DNA from: Rhodoblastus sp964425315
GTDB lineage: Bacteria; Pseudomonadota; Alphaproteobacteria; Rhizobiales; Beijerinckiaceae
Direction of reading: 5' to 3'
Assembly: GCA_964425315.1 (NCBI GenBank)
Contig: CAYRNB010000004.1
Location: 1-64,000 of the forward strand
DNA length: 64,000 nt
Shown: piece after piece, positions 35,017-42,697 of the stretch
Position numbering within the stretch: position 1 is the first letter of the stretch
How the letters are laid out: each line of letters begins with the position of its first letter
The notes under the pieces: generated by a model
Databases searched by the model: none
What the model saw: only the letters and a program-made list of their open reading frames with translations
What the model was told of the DNA's origin: nothing
Position numbers and translations under genes: made by a program

Positions 35017-35901
35017 ATGGAAAGAGATCGCCCGACGCGCGAAACTCTGACTCGCCTGACGCCGCCTATGCGGCGTTATGCGCACGCCCTTCTAGCGAGC
35101 CTGCCCGCCGCCCCGCAGCACGGTGCGGAGGCGCGCGCGCGGCGCGCGGACCAGGACGCCGACGAACTCGTCCGCCAGGCGCTCCTGGGCGTTTGGCGCG
35201 GCGGTGGCGGCGACGGGGATGAGCGCGGTCTTCGGCTGGCGCTCTACCGCCGCATCGCCTCTCTGGCGAATGAATTTCTGTCCTGCGCCGAGGATGCGCA
35301 AGTCGTCGGAGAACTGGCCGCGGTCAGGCGGCGGCCCCGACGCGGCCGCTTTTGCGCGCCGGCGCGCGCGATGGCCTCGCTGCCTCTGGATTTGCGCGCC
35401 ATCATCGCTTTGACGGCCCTGGAGCGCCTGGATTATCGTGCGATCGGCGAGGTGCTCGACATGCCGGCCGAGCGCGTTCTGGCGCGTCTCGCCGTGGCGC
35501 GCGCGAAAATCGCCAGCGAAATCTCGGGCCGCCGCCGCCCCCATCTTTTCGTCGCGGCGGCTCCCGCGGCCGGCGGCGAAGCGAGCCAGGCCGATCTGCA
35601 CGGTTACGCCGACAATCTCCTCGAGCCGACGCGGCGCGCGGAAGTCCGCCTACGCCTTGCGGCGCGTCCGGAATTGGCGCGCCGCGCGGCCGAGTGGCGC
35701 CGTCAGAACGACGCCCTTCTCCTCGCCTACAGGCCCTTGCTGCGCCAGCCGCCGCCGCCCTGGCTGAATTTCTCGGCCCTGGAGGTCAGGAAAGAGGCAG
35801 GAAAAAACAAGGCGGGGAGAAAACGCGGCCTCCTCGCCGGACTCGCGGCTCTGCTGCCCTTCTCGAGCGGGCGCTGGCGCGCCGCGCCGCGGCCGTTTTA
35901 G
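35017..35901 (+). CDS. Single-chain fusion of an ECF-sigma-like region and an anti-sigma-like domain
   Basis: 294 aa. Residues about 14-90 have the helical layout of sigma region 2 (LTPPMRRYAHALLASLP, then DADELVRQALLGVWRG). Residues 119-167 match sigma-70 region 4 (MASLPLDLRAIIALTALERL, then YRAIGEVLDMPAERVLARLA). After a linker, residues 188-245 (ASQADLHGYADNLLEPTRRA, then VRLRLAARPELARRAAEWRR) closely follow the cytoplasmic domain of RsiW/ChrR-like anti-sigma factors. The basic C-terminal tail has no membrane span. Normally these are two adjacent genes; here they form one open frame. GGGGGAAG precedes the ATG, and the upstream region is AT-rich. Confidence 0.7.
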   Translation: MERDRPTRETLTRLTPPMRRYAHALLASLPAAPQHGAEARARRADQDADELVRQALLGVWRGGGGDGDERGLRLALYRRIASLANEFLSCAEDAQVVGELAAVRRRPRRGRFCAPARAMASLPLDLRAIIALTALERLDYRAIGEVLDMPAERVLARLAVARAKIASEISGRRRPHLFVAAAPAAGGEASQADLHGYADNLLEPTRRAEVRLRLAARPELARRAAEWRRQNDALLLAYRPLLRQPPPPWLNFSALEVRKEAGKNKAGRKRGLLAGLAALLPFSSGRWRAAPRPF

Positions 35902-35903
35902 TA

Positions 35904-36179
35904 TCAGTGCTTCACCGCCACGGTGAATTCGCCCGCCTTGATGCGCTCGGGCAAGCGGCTGGCGAAAGCTGCGACCGCATCCTCGCCATAGGCGTCGACC
36001 AGTTCCTGCAATGCGGCGAAAAGCGCGGCATGGGCGAAGCTTTCGCTTTCAATCCCCGCAAGAATGGCCTCGGCGAAGGCTTCGGTCACATAGGCGAGAG
36101 CGGCCCGACGTTCGTCCTCGGCGGTAGCGGCAATCTCGAAAGCTTGAAACTTTGCGGGGGTCATGATGGCCGCGACCAT
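35904..36179 (-). CDS. Hypothetical small protein with CtrA-type operator
   Basis: About 91 aa, mostly helical and acidic in its first half (FEIAATAEDERRAALAYVTE, FAEAILAGIESESFAHAALF); not recognised. The start is ATG at 36179 or 36164, neither with a strong ribosome-binding site. A perfect TTAA-N7-TTAAC box lies about 33 bases upstream, which suggests cell-cycle control by CtrA. It ends two bases past the sigma/anti-sigma gene, converging with it. Confidence 0.6.
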   Translation of the reverse strand: MVAAIMTPAKFQAFEIAATAEDERRAALAYVTEAFAEAILAGIESESFAHAALFAALQELVDAYGEDAVAAFASRLPERIKAGEFTVAVKH

Positions 36180-36211
36180 AACCGGCAAAGGCGCGCGAAG
36201 CGAGCAAGGAG

Positions 36212-36226
36212 TTAAGAAAAGGTTAA
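36212..36226 (-). promoter_or_regulatory. CtrA-type binding box TTAA-N7-TTAAC
   Basis: The sequence TTAAGAAAAGGTTAAC holds both half-sites with the exact seven-base spacing of the CtrA consensus. It lies upstream of the small minus-strand gene at 35904-36179, at a distance suited to a promoter. Binding is inferred from the match only. Confidence 0.55.
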
Positions 36227-36327
36227 CGTTCGACAAATCCGATCGCAAAGGCGCCCCGCTTTTCGTAACGAACTGATATCGTAACGATTAACCAATAATT
36301 GCGGCGACGTTTCCACCTGCGCCAAGC

Positions 36328-36951
36328 TCAATTCGCGTGATATTGCGTCGATATGTCATGCGCCAGCTTCATGCCCTCGTCGAGAAAGAGGTGGCGCGCC
36401 ATGCGGGCGTTGGGAGTGCAGGTCCTGTAGCTGTACTGATAGCCCCTGAGGCCGCGATTATAGGCGCCGGCCAGTTCCGCCCGGCGTTTGGGCCCGGCCG
36501 CTTCCGCCGTGATGAGATTTTCCATGCGCTCGCGCCAGGGCTGCTCTTCGGCGCGCGCCTCCGAATGAGGCGCTCCGCTGCAAAGCGTTTGGAGATAGGC
36601 GAGCGCGCCCATGATTTCCGACAACCGCAGCAACTTCGGCTCGTAGATTGGCGGCGGCCCTTCGACCGCGGCCTTGGGAACGACCGCCGTCTTGACCGTT
36701 TCCTTCGGCAAGGCCGGACGGCCCTTCCCCTTGTTCCAGGCTCTGCCGCGATGGGGCGCGCGATGGCTGCGACGATGATTTTTGTAGGGATGCCGTCCCA
36801 GGCCAAGGCCGTAATATTCGGTTCGGGGCGGCGAGGGGCGGTTGTCGAAAAAGGGAAAGAATTGCGCGCGCGACGGCGCGGCTACGCCGCAAACGAGGGA
36901 AGCGGCGAGACTCACAACAATCAGGCGCGGCAGACGCGCGGGCAATTTCAT
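36328..36951 (-). CDS. TIGR02301-family periplasmic protein
   Basis: About 207 aa from the ATG at 36951. It has a cleavable signal (LPRLIVVSLAASLVCGVAAP, SRAQ), a basic low-complexity stretch (KNHRRSHRAPHRGRAW), and the C-terminal TIGR02301 region LSEIMGALAYLQTLC, then GAYNRGLRGYQYSYRTCTPN with its two conserved cysteines. The family is restricted to Hyphomicrobiales and has no known function. Its start overlaps the NUDIX gene stop, so they form one operon with pdxH. Confidence 0.85.
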   Translation of the reverse strand: MKLPARLPRLIVVSLAASLVCGVAAPSRAQFFPFFDNRPSPPRTEYYGLGLGRHPYKNHRRSHRAPHRGRAWNKGKGRPALPKETVKTAVVPKAAVEGPPPIYEPKLLRLSEIMGALAYLQTLCSGAPHSEARAEEQPWRERMENLITAEAAGPKRRAELAGAYNRGLRGYQYSYRTCTPNARMARHLFLDEGMKLAHDISTQYHAN

Positions 36952-37394
36952 TGCGCTCCATCCACGATGGTCTTGGCGTCGGCCACTATATGGGCGAGCC
37001 CGGGCGTCAAGGGAAGGTCGCCGAGATTTTCCGGCGCCCGCCAAAGGACGTCCCTCGCCTCGGCGCCCCTTCGCGCCTCTCCCGCGACCCACAAAGCGGC
37101 AAAGGACAATATTACATAATGCCGTTCGACCCGCCCGGTAAAGTCGCGCGCGATATGCTGAACCGGCTGGTTGAAGCCGATAAGGCGCGCCAGCACGCCC
37201 GTCTCCTCGCGCAATTCGCGCAAGGCCGCGGCCTCGATCGTCTCGCCGATCTCCACCAGTCCGCCGGGAAGCGTGAAAAACCGGGCATAGGGCGCGACAG
37301 CGCGGCTCGCCAGCAGCACTTCGCCATCGCGAAAAACCGCGACGCTCACGGCCAAAGCCGGCTGGGTCGGATAATGGCGGCGCGGGTCGCTCAA
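36948..37394 (-). CDS. NUDIX hydrolase
   Basis: 148 aa from a TTG that overlaps the pdxH stop (TTGA). The NUDIX box is present: GGLVEIGETIEAAALRELRE followed by ETGV, in which the RELREETG part holds the metal-binding glutamates. It hydrolyses a nucleoside diphosphate linked to some group X; substrate unknown. Placement between pdxH and the TIGR02301 gene suggests cotranscription. Confidence 0.85.
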   Translation of the reverse strand: MSDPRRHYPTQPALAVSVAVFRDGEVLLASRAVAPYARFFTLPGGLVEIGETIEAAALRELREETGVLARLIGFNQPVQHIARDFTGRVERHYVILSFAALWVAGEARRGAEARDVLWRAPENLGDLPLTPGLAHIVADAKTIVDGAQ

Positions 37395-38005
37395 GGGTAG
37401 AGGCTCTCGCACAGCCAGTCGCCTTCCGGCTTCTCGCGGGTGTAGCGTCGCCTTTCGTGCAGCCGGAAGGGTTTGTCGATCCAGAATTCGATTTCGATCG
37501 GCCGGACGCGATAGCCGCCCCAATAAGCGGGGCGCGGCACTGCGCCGACCGCGAATTTGGCCGCGTAGAAAGCGACGGCTTTTTCGAGCGCGAAGCGGCT
37601 TTCCAGCGGGCGCGATTGCTGGCTCGCCCAGGCGCCGATGCGGCTGTCGCGCGGGCGGCTGGCGAAATAGGCGTCCGATTCCGCCGCGCTCACTTCCTCG
37701 ACAAAGCCGCGAAAGCGGAACTGCCGGCGCAGGCTTTTCCAATGCAGGACGCCGGCCGCCGCGCCATGCGCCGCCAGTTCGCGGCCCTTGGCGCTCTCTT
37801 TGTTGGTATAGAAGACAAAACCGTCGTCGTCGAAGCTCTTGAGCAGCACCATGCGGGCGTTGGGCAGGCCGTCGGCGTCCACGGTGGCCAGACACATGGC
37901 GTTGGGATCGTTGATCTCGCGCGCCTCCGCCTCTTCCATCCATTGTTTCAGCAAAGCAAATGGCGCATACGCGGCTTCATGGTTACCGCCCGTTAATCCG
38001 TTCAT
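37391..38005 (-). CDS. pdxH: Pyridoxamine 5'-phosphate oxidase PdxH
   Basis: About 204 aa from the ATG at 38005 (MNGLTGGNHEAAYAPFALLK). It oxidises pyridoxine or pyridoxamine phosphate to PLP using FMN. Family stretches are NAMCLATVDADGLPNARMVL, RQFRFRGFVEEV, SRIGAWASQQS and the C-terminal RRRYTREKPEGDWLCESLYP, which ends exactly as PdxH does. A longer reading to 38104 lacks similarity. It diverges from the lipoprotein gene. Confidence 0.93.
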   Translation of the reverse strand: MNGLTGGNHEAAYAPFALLKQWMEEAEAREINDPNAMCLATVDADGLPNARMVLLKSFDDDGFVFYTNKESAKGRELAAHGAAAGVLHWKSLRRQFRFRGFVEEVSAAESDAYFASRPRDSRIGAWASQQSRPLESRFALEKAVAFYAAKFAVGAVPRPAYWGGYRVRPIEIEFWIDKPFRLHERRRYTREKPEGDWLCESLYP

Positions 38006-38116
38006 CGGATGATGGTCCTGTGTCAGTTGATTCCGTTGGATGGCGCCCGCTTGTATCCTTTCTTGCCCAGGCTCCATAGTGTACCGCGGCGGCGCGGGCT
38101 GCAAATCCCGCCGCCC

Positions 38117-38542
38117 GTGCGCGTCTTTGTCGCCCTGGCGGCGATCGGCCAGGCGCTCGCCGGCTGCTCCATCGTCACGCCGCTCGGCGGCGGCATCGAC
38201 ACCGACCCGACCGGCTCCATCGCCGCCACCGTGCTAAGGCCGGCCGACTCCCCCGCTCTTCCCGCTTCGCTCAGCGAGGAAGACCGCCGTCGCGTCCTGG
38301 GCGCGCTGGCCATCGCGCTCGATCCGCAAGGCAACGGCGCCGCGGTCCAGTGGGACAACCCGGTCACCAAGGCGCATGGCAAGGTGACGCCGATCGGCTA
38401 CGCCTATCCGTCCAAGGATCTCATTTGCCGCAAGTTTTCCGCCATTTTCGAGACCGTTTTGGGCGCCCAGAAGGAAAATGGCGCGGCCTGCCGCGACAAG
38501 GACGCGCAATGGACCCTGTCCGAACTGCGCCCGGACAAATAG
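38117..38542 (+). CDS. RT0821/Lpp0805-like surface-antigen lipoprotein
   Basis: About 141 aa from a GTG (VRVFVALAAIGQALAGC), which places a lipobox (ALAGC) soon after the hydrophobic core. The same frame is open from an ATG at 38009, but that would bury the signal. The mature part (ALDPQGNGAAVQWDNP, then PIGYAYPSKDLICRKF and CRDKDAQWTLSELRP) matches the small surface-antigen lipoproteins of alphaproteobacteria. Function unknown; an envelope location is expected. Confidence 0.75.
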   Translation: MRVFVALAAIGQALAGCSIVTPLGGGIDTDPTGSIAATVLRPADSPALPASLSEEDRRRVLGALAIALDPQGNGAAVQWDNPVTKAHGKVTPIGYAYPSKDLICRKFSAIFETVLGAQKENGAACRDKDAQWTLSELRPDK

Positions 38543-38652
38543 GCTGACCCGGCGCCCGGCCCTTGCGCCGGGCCGCAATTGCGCCCAAATAGGTCTCAAG
38601 ACTTTGCGTCGGCGCCGCAATCGGGCTGACGACTTTAAGGGCTTAAGGCAGA

Positions 38653-39615
38653 ATGCGCGATCCCTATCAGGTTCTCGGCGTCGCCAAGAACGCCTCGCAC
38701 GCGGATGTGAAAAAGGCGTTCCGTAAACTCGCCAAACAGCATCATCCCGACCAATCCAAGGATCCCAAGGCGAAGGAAAGATTCGCCGAAATCAACACGG
38801 CTTACGAGATCGTGGGCGACGAGAAGAAGCGCGCCCAATATGATCGCGGCGAGATCGACGCCGAGGGCAAGCCGCGCCATCCCGGCTTCGAGGGATTCGC
38901 CCATGGCGCGGGACCCGGCGGATTTTCCGGTTTCCGCCGCTCGGCCGGTCCAGGCGGCGAGCATTTCGAATTCAATGTCGGCGGCGGCGGCTTTGACGCG
39001 GCCGACCTCTTCGCCGACCTTTTTGGCGGCGCGCGCGCGCGCGGCGCTGGCGGCGGGGCGCGACGCCAGATGCGGGAGCCCGGCGCCGATATCGCGCTCG
39101 AAACCCATATTCCGCTTGAGACGGCGATCCACGGCGGCAAGGCGCGCGTGCTGATGCCGAGCGGCAAGACGCTGGAGGTGAACATTCCCGCCGGCGTCGA
39201 AGAGGGCAAGCAGATCCGCCTGCGCGGCCAGGGCCAGCCGAGCATGACCGGCGGCCCCGCCGGCGACGCCATGGTCACGGTGCGCTTCGAAAAGCATGGC
39301 CTGTTCCGCATCGATGGACGCGACCTGCGGCTCGACCTGCCGATCACGCTTTACGAAGCGGTGCTCGGCGCCAAGGTCGAGGCGCCGACCCTGAGCGGCA
39401 AGGTGGAGCTGACCCTGCCGCCGCACAGCAATTCCGGCCGGACGCTGAGGTTGCGTGGCAAGGGCCTGCCGGCTGCGGGCGGCCATCCGGCCGGCGATCT
39501 GCTGGTTGCCCTGCGCATTGTTCTGCCCGAAGGCGCCGATGCCGAACTGGAAGAGCTGGCGCGCCGGATGCAGACGGACAAGCCCTATAATCCGCGGGCG
39601 GAATTGAAGAAGTAG
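38653..39615 (+). CDS. J-domain co-chaperone (DnaJ/CbpA-like, no zinc finger)
   Basis: 320 aa. An N-terminal J domain has the HPD triad at residues 31-33 (AKQHHPDQSKDP), then a Gly/Phe-rich linker (GFSGFRRSAGPGG and GGGGFDAADLFADLFGG), then two DnaJ C-terminal substrate-binding domains (LETHIPLETAIHGGKARV to LVALRIVLPEGAD). The cysteine-rich zinc finger of DnaJ is missing, as in CbpA. It stimulates a DnaK partner. Single gene, followed by a convergent tRNA. Confidence 0.9.
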   Translation: MRDPYQVLGVAKNASHADVKKAFRKLAKQHHPDQSKDPKAKERFAEINTAYEIVGDEKKRAQYDRGEIDAEGKPRHPGFEGFAHGAGPGGFSGFRRSAGPGGEHFEFNVGGGGFDAADLFADLFGGARARGAGGGARRQMREPGADIALETHIPLETAIHGGKARVLMPSGKTLEVNIPAGVEEGKQIRLRGQGQPSMTGGPAGDAMVTVRFEKHGLFRIDGRDLRLDLPITLYEAVLGAKVEAPTLSGKVELTLPPHSNSGRTLRLRGKGLPAAGGHPAGDLLVALRIVLPEGADAELEELARRMQTDKPYNPRAELKK

Positions 39616-39626
39616 GTGAACGAGAC

Positions 39627-39713
39627 TGGTGCGGGCGGCCGGACTTGAACCGGCATGGCCTTGCGGCCGAGGGATTTTAAGTCCCTTGCGTCTACCGATT
39701 TCGCCACGCCCGC
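39627..39713 (-). tRNA. tRNA-Leu (anticodon TAA)
   Basis: On the minus strand the acceptor stem GCGGGCG pairs with CGCCCGC. The anticodon loop CTTAAAA holds TAA, there is a long variable arm (CTCGGCCGCAAGGCCATG), the T loop GGTTCAAGTCC is normal, and CCA is encoded. The 87-base length fits tRNA-Leu. Confidence 0.97.
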
Positions 39714-39781
39714 GCCGGCTTTCTTATAAGGGCGGGCGTCGCGAGCGGCCAAGGGGATTTTTTCGTCGGCGCGAGAACTTC

Positions 39782-42697
39782 TCAGCGAAAATCCCTAGAA
39801 CCCGGAATGACCCGCACATTGCGCGGATGGCTCGCGCGCTCTGGCCGGCCTGTGGCGCTTTCCGACAAGCGGGAAAGTTCCGACGAACGGTCGAAAACCC
39901 TAAGCCCGAGCAGATGGACGACGCCCGCCCAGCTCTTCTGCGCCCTGCCCTCGACCGCCATCAGCCGCGCCGCCATGGTCTCCTTGCGATAGCGTTCGAA
40001 CACAGCCGAATAAAGCGCGACATTGATCACGCCGGTCTCGTCCTCCAGCGTGACGAAAACCATCGTGCCGTTTCCCGGCCGCTGGCGCACCAGCACCAGG
40101 CCCGCCGCCTTCTTCCACGCACCGTCGCGGCAGGCGGCGAGNNNNNNNNNNNNNNNNNNNNNNNNNNNNNNNNNNNNNNNNNNNNNNNNNNNNNNNNNNN
40201 NNNNNNNNNNNNNNNNNNNNNNNNNNNNNNNNNNNNNNNNNCGCAGGGCGAGCGCGCCGTCCTCCGCGCCTTCGAGCGTATTGTCCCAGTAGGAATGGTT
40301 GATATCGACAGGGCGGATTTCGACGCCATGTTCGCGCGCGTCGCGCACGATCTGCGCCGGGGCGTAAAAACCCATCGGCTGGGCGTTGAGCAGGGCGCAG
40401 GCGAAGACCGCCGGATGGCGGCGTTTCAGCCAGGCCGAGACATAGACGAGCTGGGCGAAGGAAGCGGCGTGGCTTTCGGGAAAGCCGTAGGAGCCGAAAC
40501 CCTTGATCTGCTCGAAACAGCGCTGGGCGAATTCCCGCTCATAGCCGCGCGCGCACATGCGTAAAACCATCATGGATTCGAACTGGCCGATCGTCCCGAG
40601 ATGACGAAAGGTCGCCATGGCGCGGCGCAGACGATTGGCCTCCTCCTCGGTGAATTTGGCGGCGACCATGGCGAGGCTCATCGCCTGTTCCTGGAAGAGC
40701 GGCACGCCGAGGGTCTTGCCGAGCACGCGATGCAACTCGTCCGGCGGCCCATGCTCCGGCGCGGGCGAAGGAAAGCTCACCTTCTCATGGCCGGCGCGGC
40801 GGCGCAGATAGGGATGAACCATATCGCCCTGGATCGGACCCGGCCGCACGATGGCGACCTCGATCACCAGATCGTAGAATTTTCGCGGGCGCAGATGCGG
40901 CAGCATGTTCATCTGCGCGCGGCTCTCGACCTGGAACACGCCGATGGAATCGCCCTGGCATAACATGTCATAGACGGCCGGGTCCTCGCGCGGCACGTCG
41001 GCGAGGCCGACCTTGACGCCCTTATGGCGCGCTAAAAGATCGAAACCCTTGCGGATGCAGGTCAGCATGCCGAGCGCCAGTACATCGACCTTCATCAGGC
41101 CGAGCACGGCAATGTCGTCCTTGTCCCATTCGAGGAAAGTGCGGTCGGGCATGGCGGCGTTGCCGATCGGCGCCAACTCGTCCAGCCGTCCGCGCGTAAG
41201 AACGAAGCCGCCGACATGCTGTGAAAGGTGACGCGGAAAACCCAATATTTTGCGGGCGAAAAACATCACCCGGCGGATGGTCGGATTATTGGGATCGAGC
41301 CCCGCCTGCGCCGTGTGCTTTTCCGAAAAGCCGTCACCGTGGCTGCCCCATTGCAGCGAGCCAAGCGCGACGATCATGTCTTCCGACAGGCCAAAGACCT
41401 TGGCGACGTCGCGGAGCGCGCTGCGTGGGCGATAGGAAATGACGGCGGCTGCGAGGCCGGCGCGTTCGCGGCCGTATTTCTGGTAAATGTGCTGGATGAC
41501 TTCCTCGCGCCGCTCATGTTCGAAATCGACGTCGATGTCGGGCGGCTCGCGCCGCGCCGAAGAGATGAAACGCGCGAAGAGAAGATCGTGCTCCGCCGGA
41601 TCGACAGCGGTGATTCCCAGCACATAGCAAACGGCGGAATTGGCCGCCGAGCCACGCCCCTGGCAGAGGATTTTCTGCTCGCGCGCATAGGCGACGATTT
41701 CGTAAATGGTGAGAAAATAGGGCGCGTAATCGAGCTTTTTGATCAGCGCCAATTCCTGGGCGACGAGGTCGCGCACCTTTTTCGGCGCGCCTTGCGGGTA
41801 GCGTCGCGGCAAAGCGCGGCGGGTCAGCTCCTCCAGCCATTCCTGCGGCGTCCAGCCGGAAGGAGTCGGCTCGTCGGGATATTCGTAAGCAAGCTCGCGC
41901 AAATGGAAATTCGCCTGCGCGAGAAAGCGCGCGGTTTCGGCCACCGCATCCGGCGCGTCGGCGAAAAGCCGCGCCATTTCCCGCAGCGATTTGAGATGGC
42001 GTTCGGCATTGATTTCGAGCCGCCGCCCCGCTTGCGCCAGAGTGGTCTTTTCGCGCACGCAGGTCAGCACGTCCTGCAAGGCGCGATCTTCCGGACGGGC
42101 GTAGAGCGCATCGTTCTGCGCCAGCAATTTCACTCCCTGCGCCTGAGCGAGCCGGCGCAATTCCTGCAGGCGACGGCGATCGGCGCCGCCGCGTGGCATG
42201 TTGACGCCAAGCCAGACTCGCTCCGGACAGGCGGCGGAAAGACGCGCCAGCGGCGCCGCGAGAGCGGCGGGTTTTTGCGTCGGCAGAAGGATCAGGAGAA
42301 GGTCGTCAGCCGCCGCCAGCAGGTCGTCGAAATGCAGCAGGCAATCACCCTTTTTCGCCCGCCTTTTGCCAAGGGTGAGCAGGCGGCACAAACGCCCCCA
42401 CCCTGCCCGATTGGCCGGATAGACGGCGACATCCGGCGCGCCGTCGCTAAAGACTGCGCGCGCCCCGGCCAGTAATTTGAATTTTTTCGCGCGGCCCGCC
42501 AGTTCGTCGTCCGGCGACTCGGCGATCTCCTCCAGCGCGGCAAGCGCGCGCACGACGCCAGCGACGGAATTATGATCGCACAGGCCGAGGCCGGCGTAAT
42601 CCAGCTGCAACGCCCGGCGCAAAAGCTCTGCCGGCGGCGAGGCGCCGCGCAGGAAGGAATAATTGCTGGCGCAAACCAGTTCAGCATAGGAGGTCAC
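39782..42697 (-). CDS. dnaE2: Error-prone DNA polymerase DnaE2, interrupted by an assembly gap
   Basis: A C-family polymerase (ImuC) that carries out SOS mutagenic synthesis with ImuA and ImuB. The GTG start overlaps the imuB stop. The N-terminal PHP domain begins YAELVCASNYSFLRGASPP, and the catalytic palm holds CQGRGSAANSAVCYVLGITA and PPDIDVDFEHERREEV. After the gap, the OB-fold end (GLVLVRQRPGNGTMVFVTLE) is seen. About 937 residues are visible against 1,050-1,150 in the family, so some 140-190 residues, including the helix-hairpin region, are hidden in the N run. Confidence 0.92.
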   Translation of the reverse strand: MTSYAELVCASNYSFLRGASPPAELLRRALQLDYAGLGLCDHNSVAGVVRALAALEEIAESPDDELAGRAKKFKLLAGARAVFSDGAPDVAVYPANRAGWGRLCRLLTLGKRRAKKGDCLLHFDDLLAAADDLLLILLPTQKPAALAAPLARLSAACPERVWLGVNMPRGGADRRRLQELRRLAQAQGVKLLAQNDALYARPEDRALQDVLTCVREKTTLAQAGRRLEINAERHLKSLREMARLFADAPDAVAETARFLAQANFHLRELAYEYPDEPTPSGWTPQEWLEELTRRALPRRYPQGAPKKVRDLVAQELALIKKLDYAPYFLTIYEIVAYAREQKILCQGRGSAANSAVCYVLGITAVDPAEHDLLFARFISSARREPPDIDVDFEHERREEVIQHIYQKYGRERAGLAAAVISYRPRSALRDVAKVFGLSEDMIVALGSLQWGSHGDGFSEKHTAQAGLDPNNPTIRRVMFFARKILGFPRHLSQHVGGFVLTRGRLDELAPIGNAAMPDRTFLEWDKDDIAVLGLMKVDVLALGMLTCIRKGFDLLARHKGVKVGLADVPREDPAVYDMLCQGDSIGVFQVESRAQMNMLPHLRPRKFYDLVIEVAIVRPGPIQGDMVHPYLRRRAGHEKVSFPSPAPEHGPPDELHRVLGKTLGVPLFQEQAMSLAMVAAKFTEEEANRLRRAMATFRHLGTIGQFESMMVLRMCARGYEREFAQRCFEQIKGFGSYGFPESHAASFAQLVYVSAWLKRRHPAVFACALLNAQPMGFYAPAQIVRDAREHGVEIRPVDINHSYWDNTLEGAEDGALALXXXXXXXXXXXXXXXXXXXXXXXXXXXXXXXXXXLAACRDGAWKKAAGLVLVRQRPGNGTMVFVTLEDETGVINVALYSAVFERYRKETMAARLMAVEGRAQKSWAGVVHLLGLRVFDRSSELSRLSESATGRPERASHPRNVRVIPGSRDFR
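40142..40241. other. Assembly gap of 100 N inside dnaE2
   Basis: A run of exactly 100 N, the usual placeholder for a gap of unknown size. The reading frame happens to continue across it. Comparison with DnaE2 structure suggests that the real gap is several hundred bases. Confidence 0.97.

Noticed and set aside
39627..39713. tRNA-Leu as the attachment site of the prophage
   Set aside because: The tRNA is intact and lies more than 5 kb from the phage genes, with the complete imuA-imuB-dnaE2 operon between, and no duplicated 3' end was seen.
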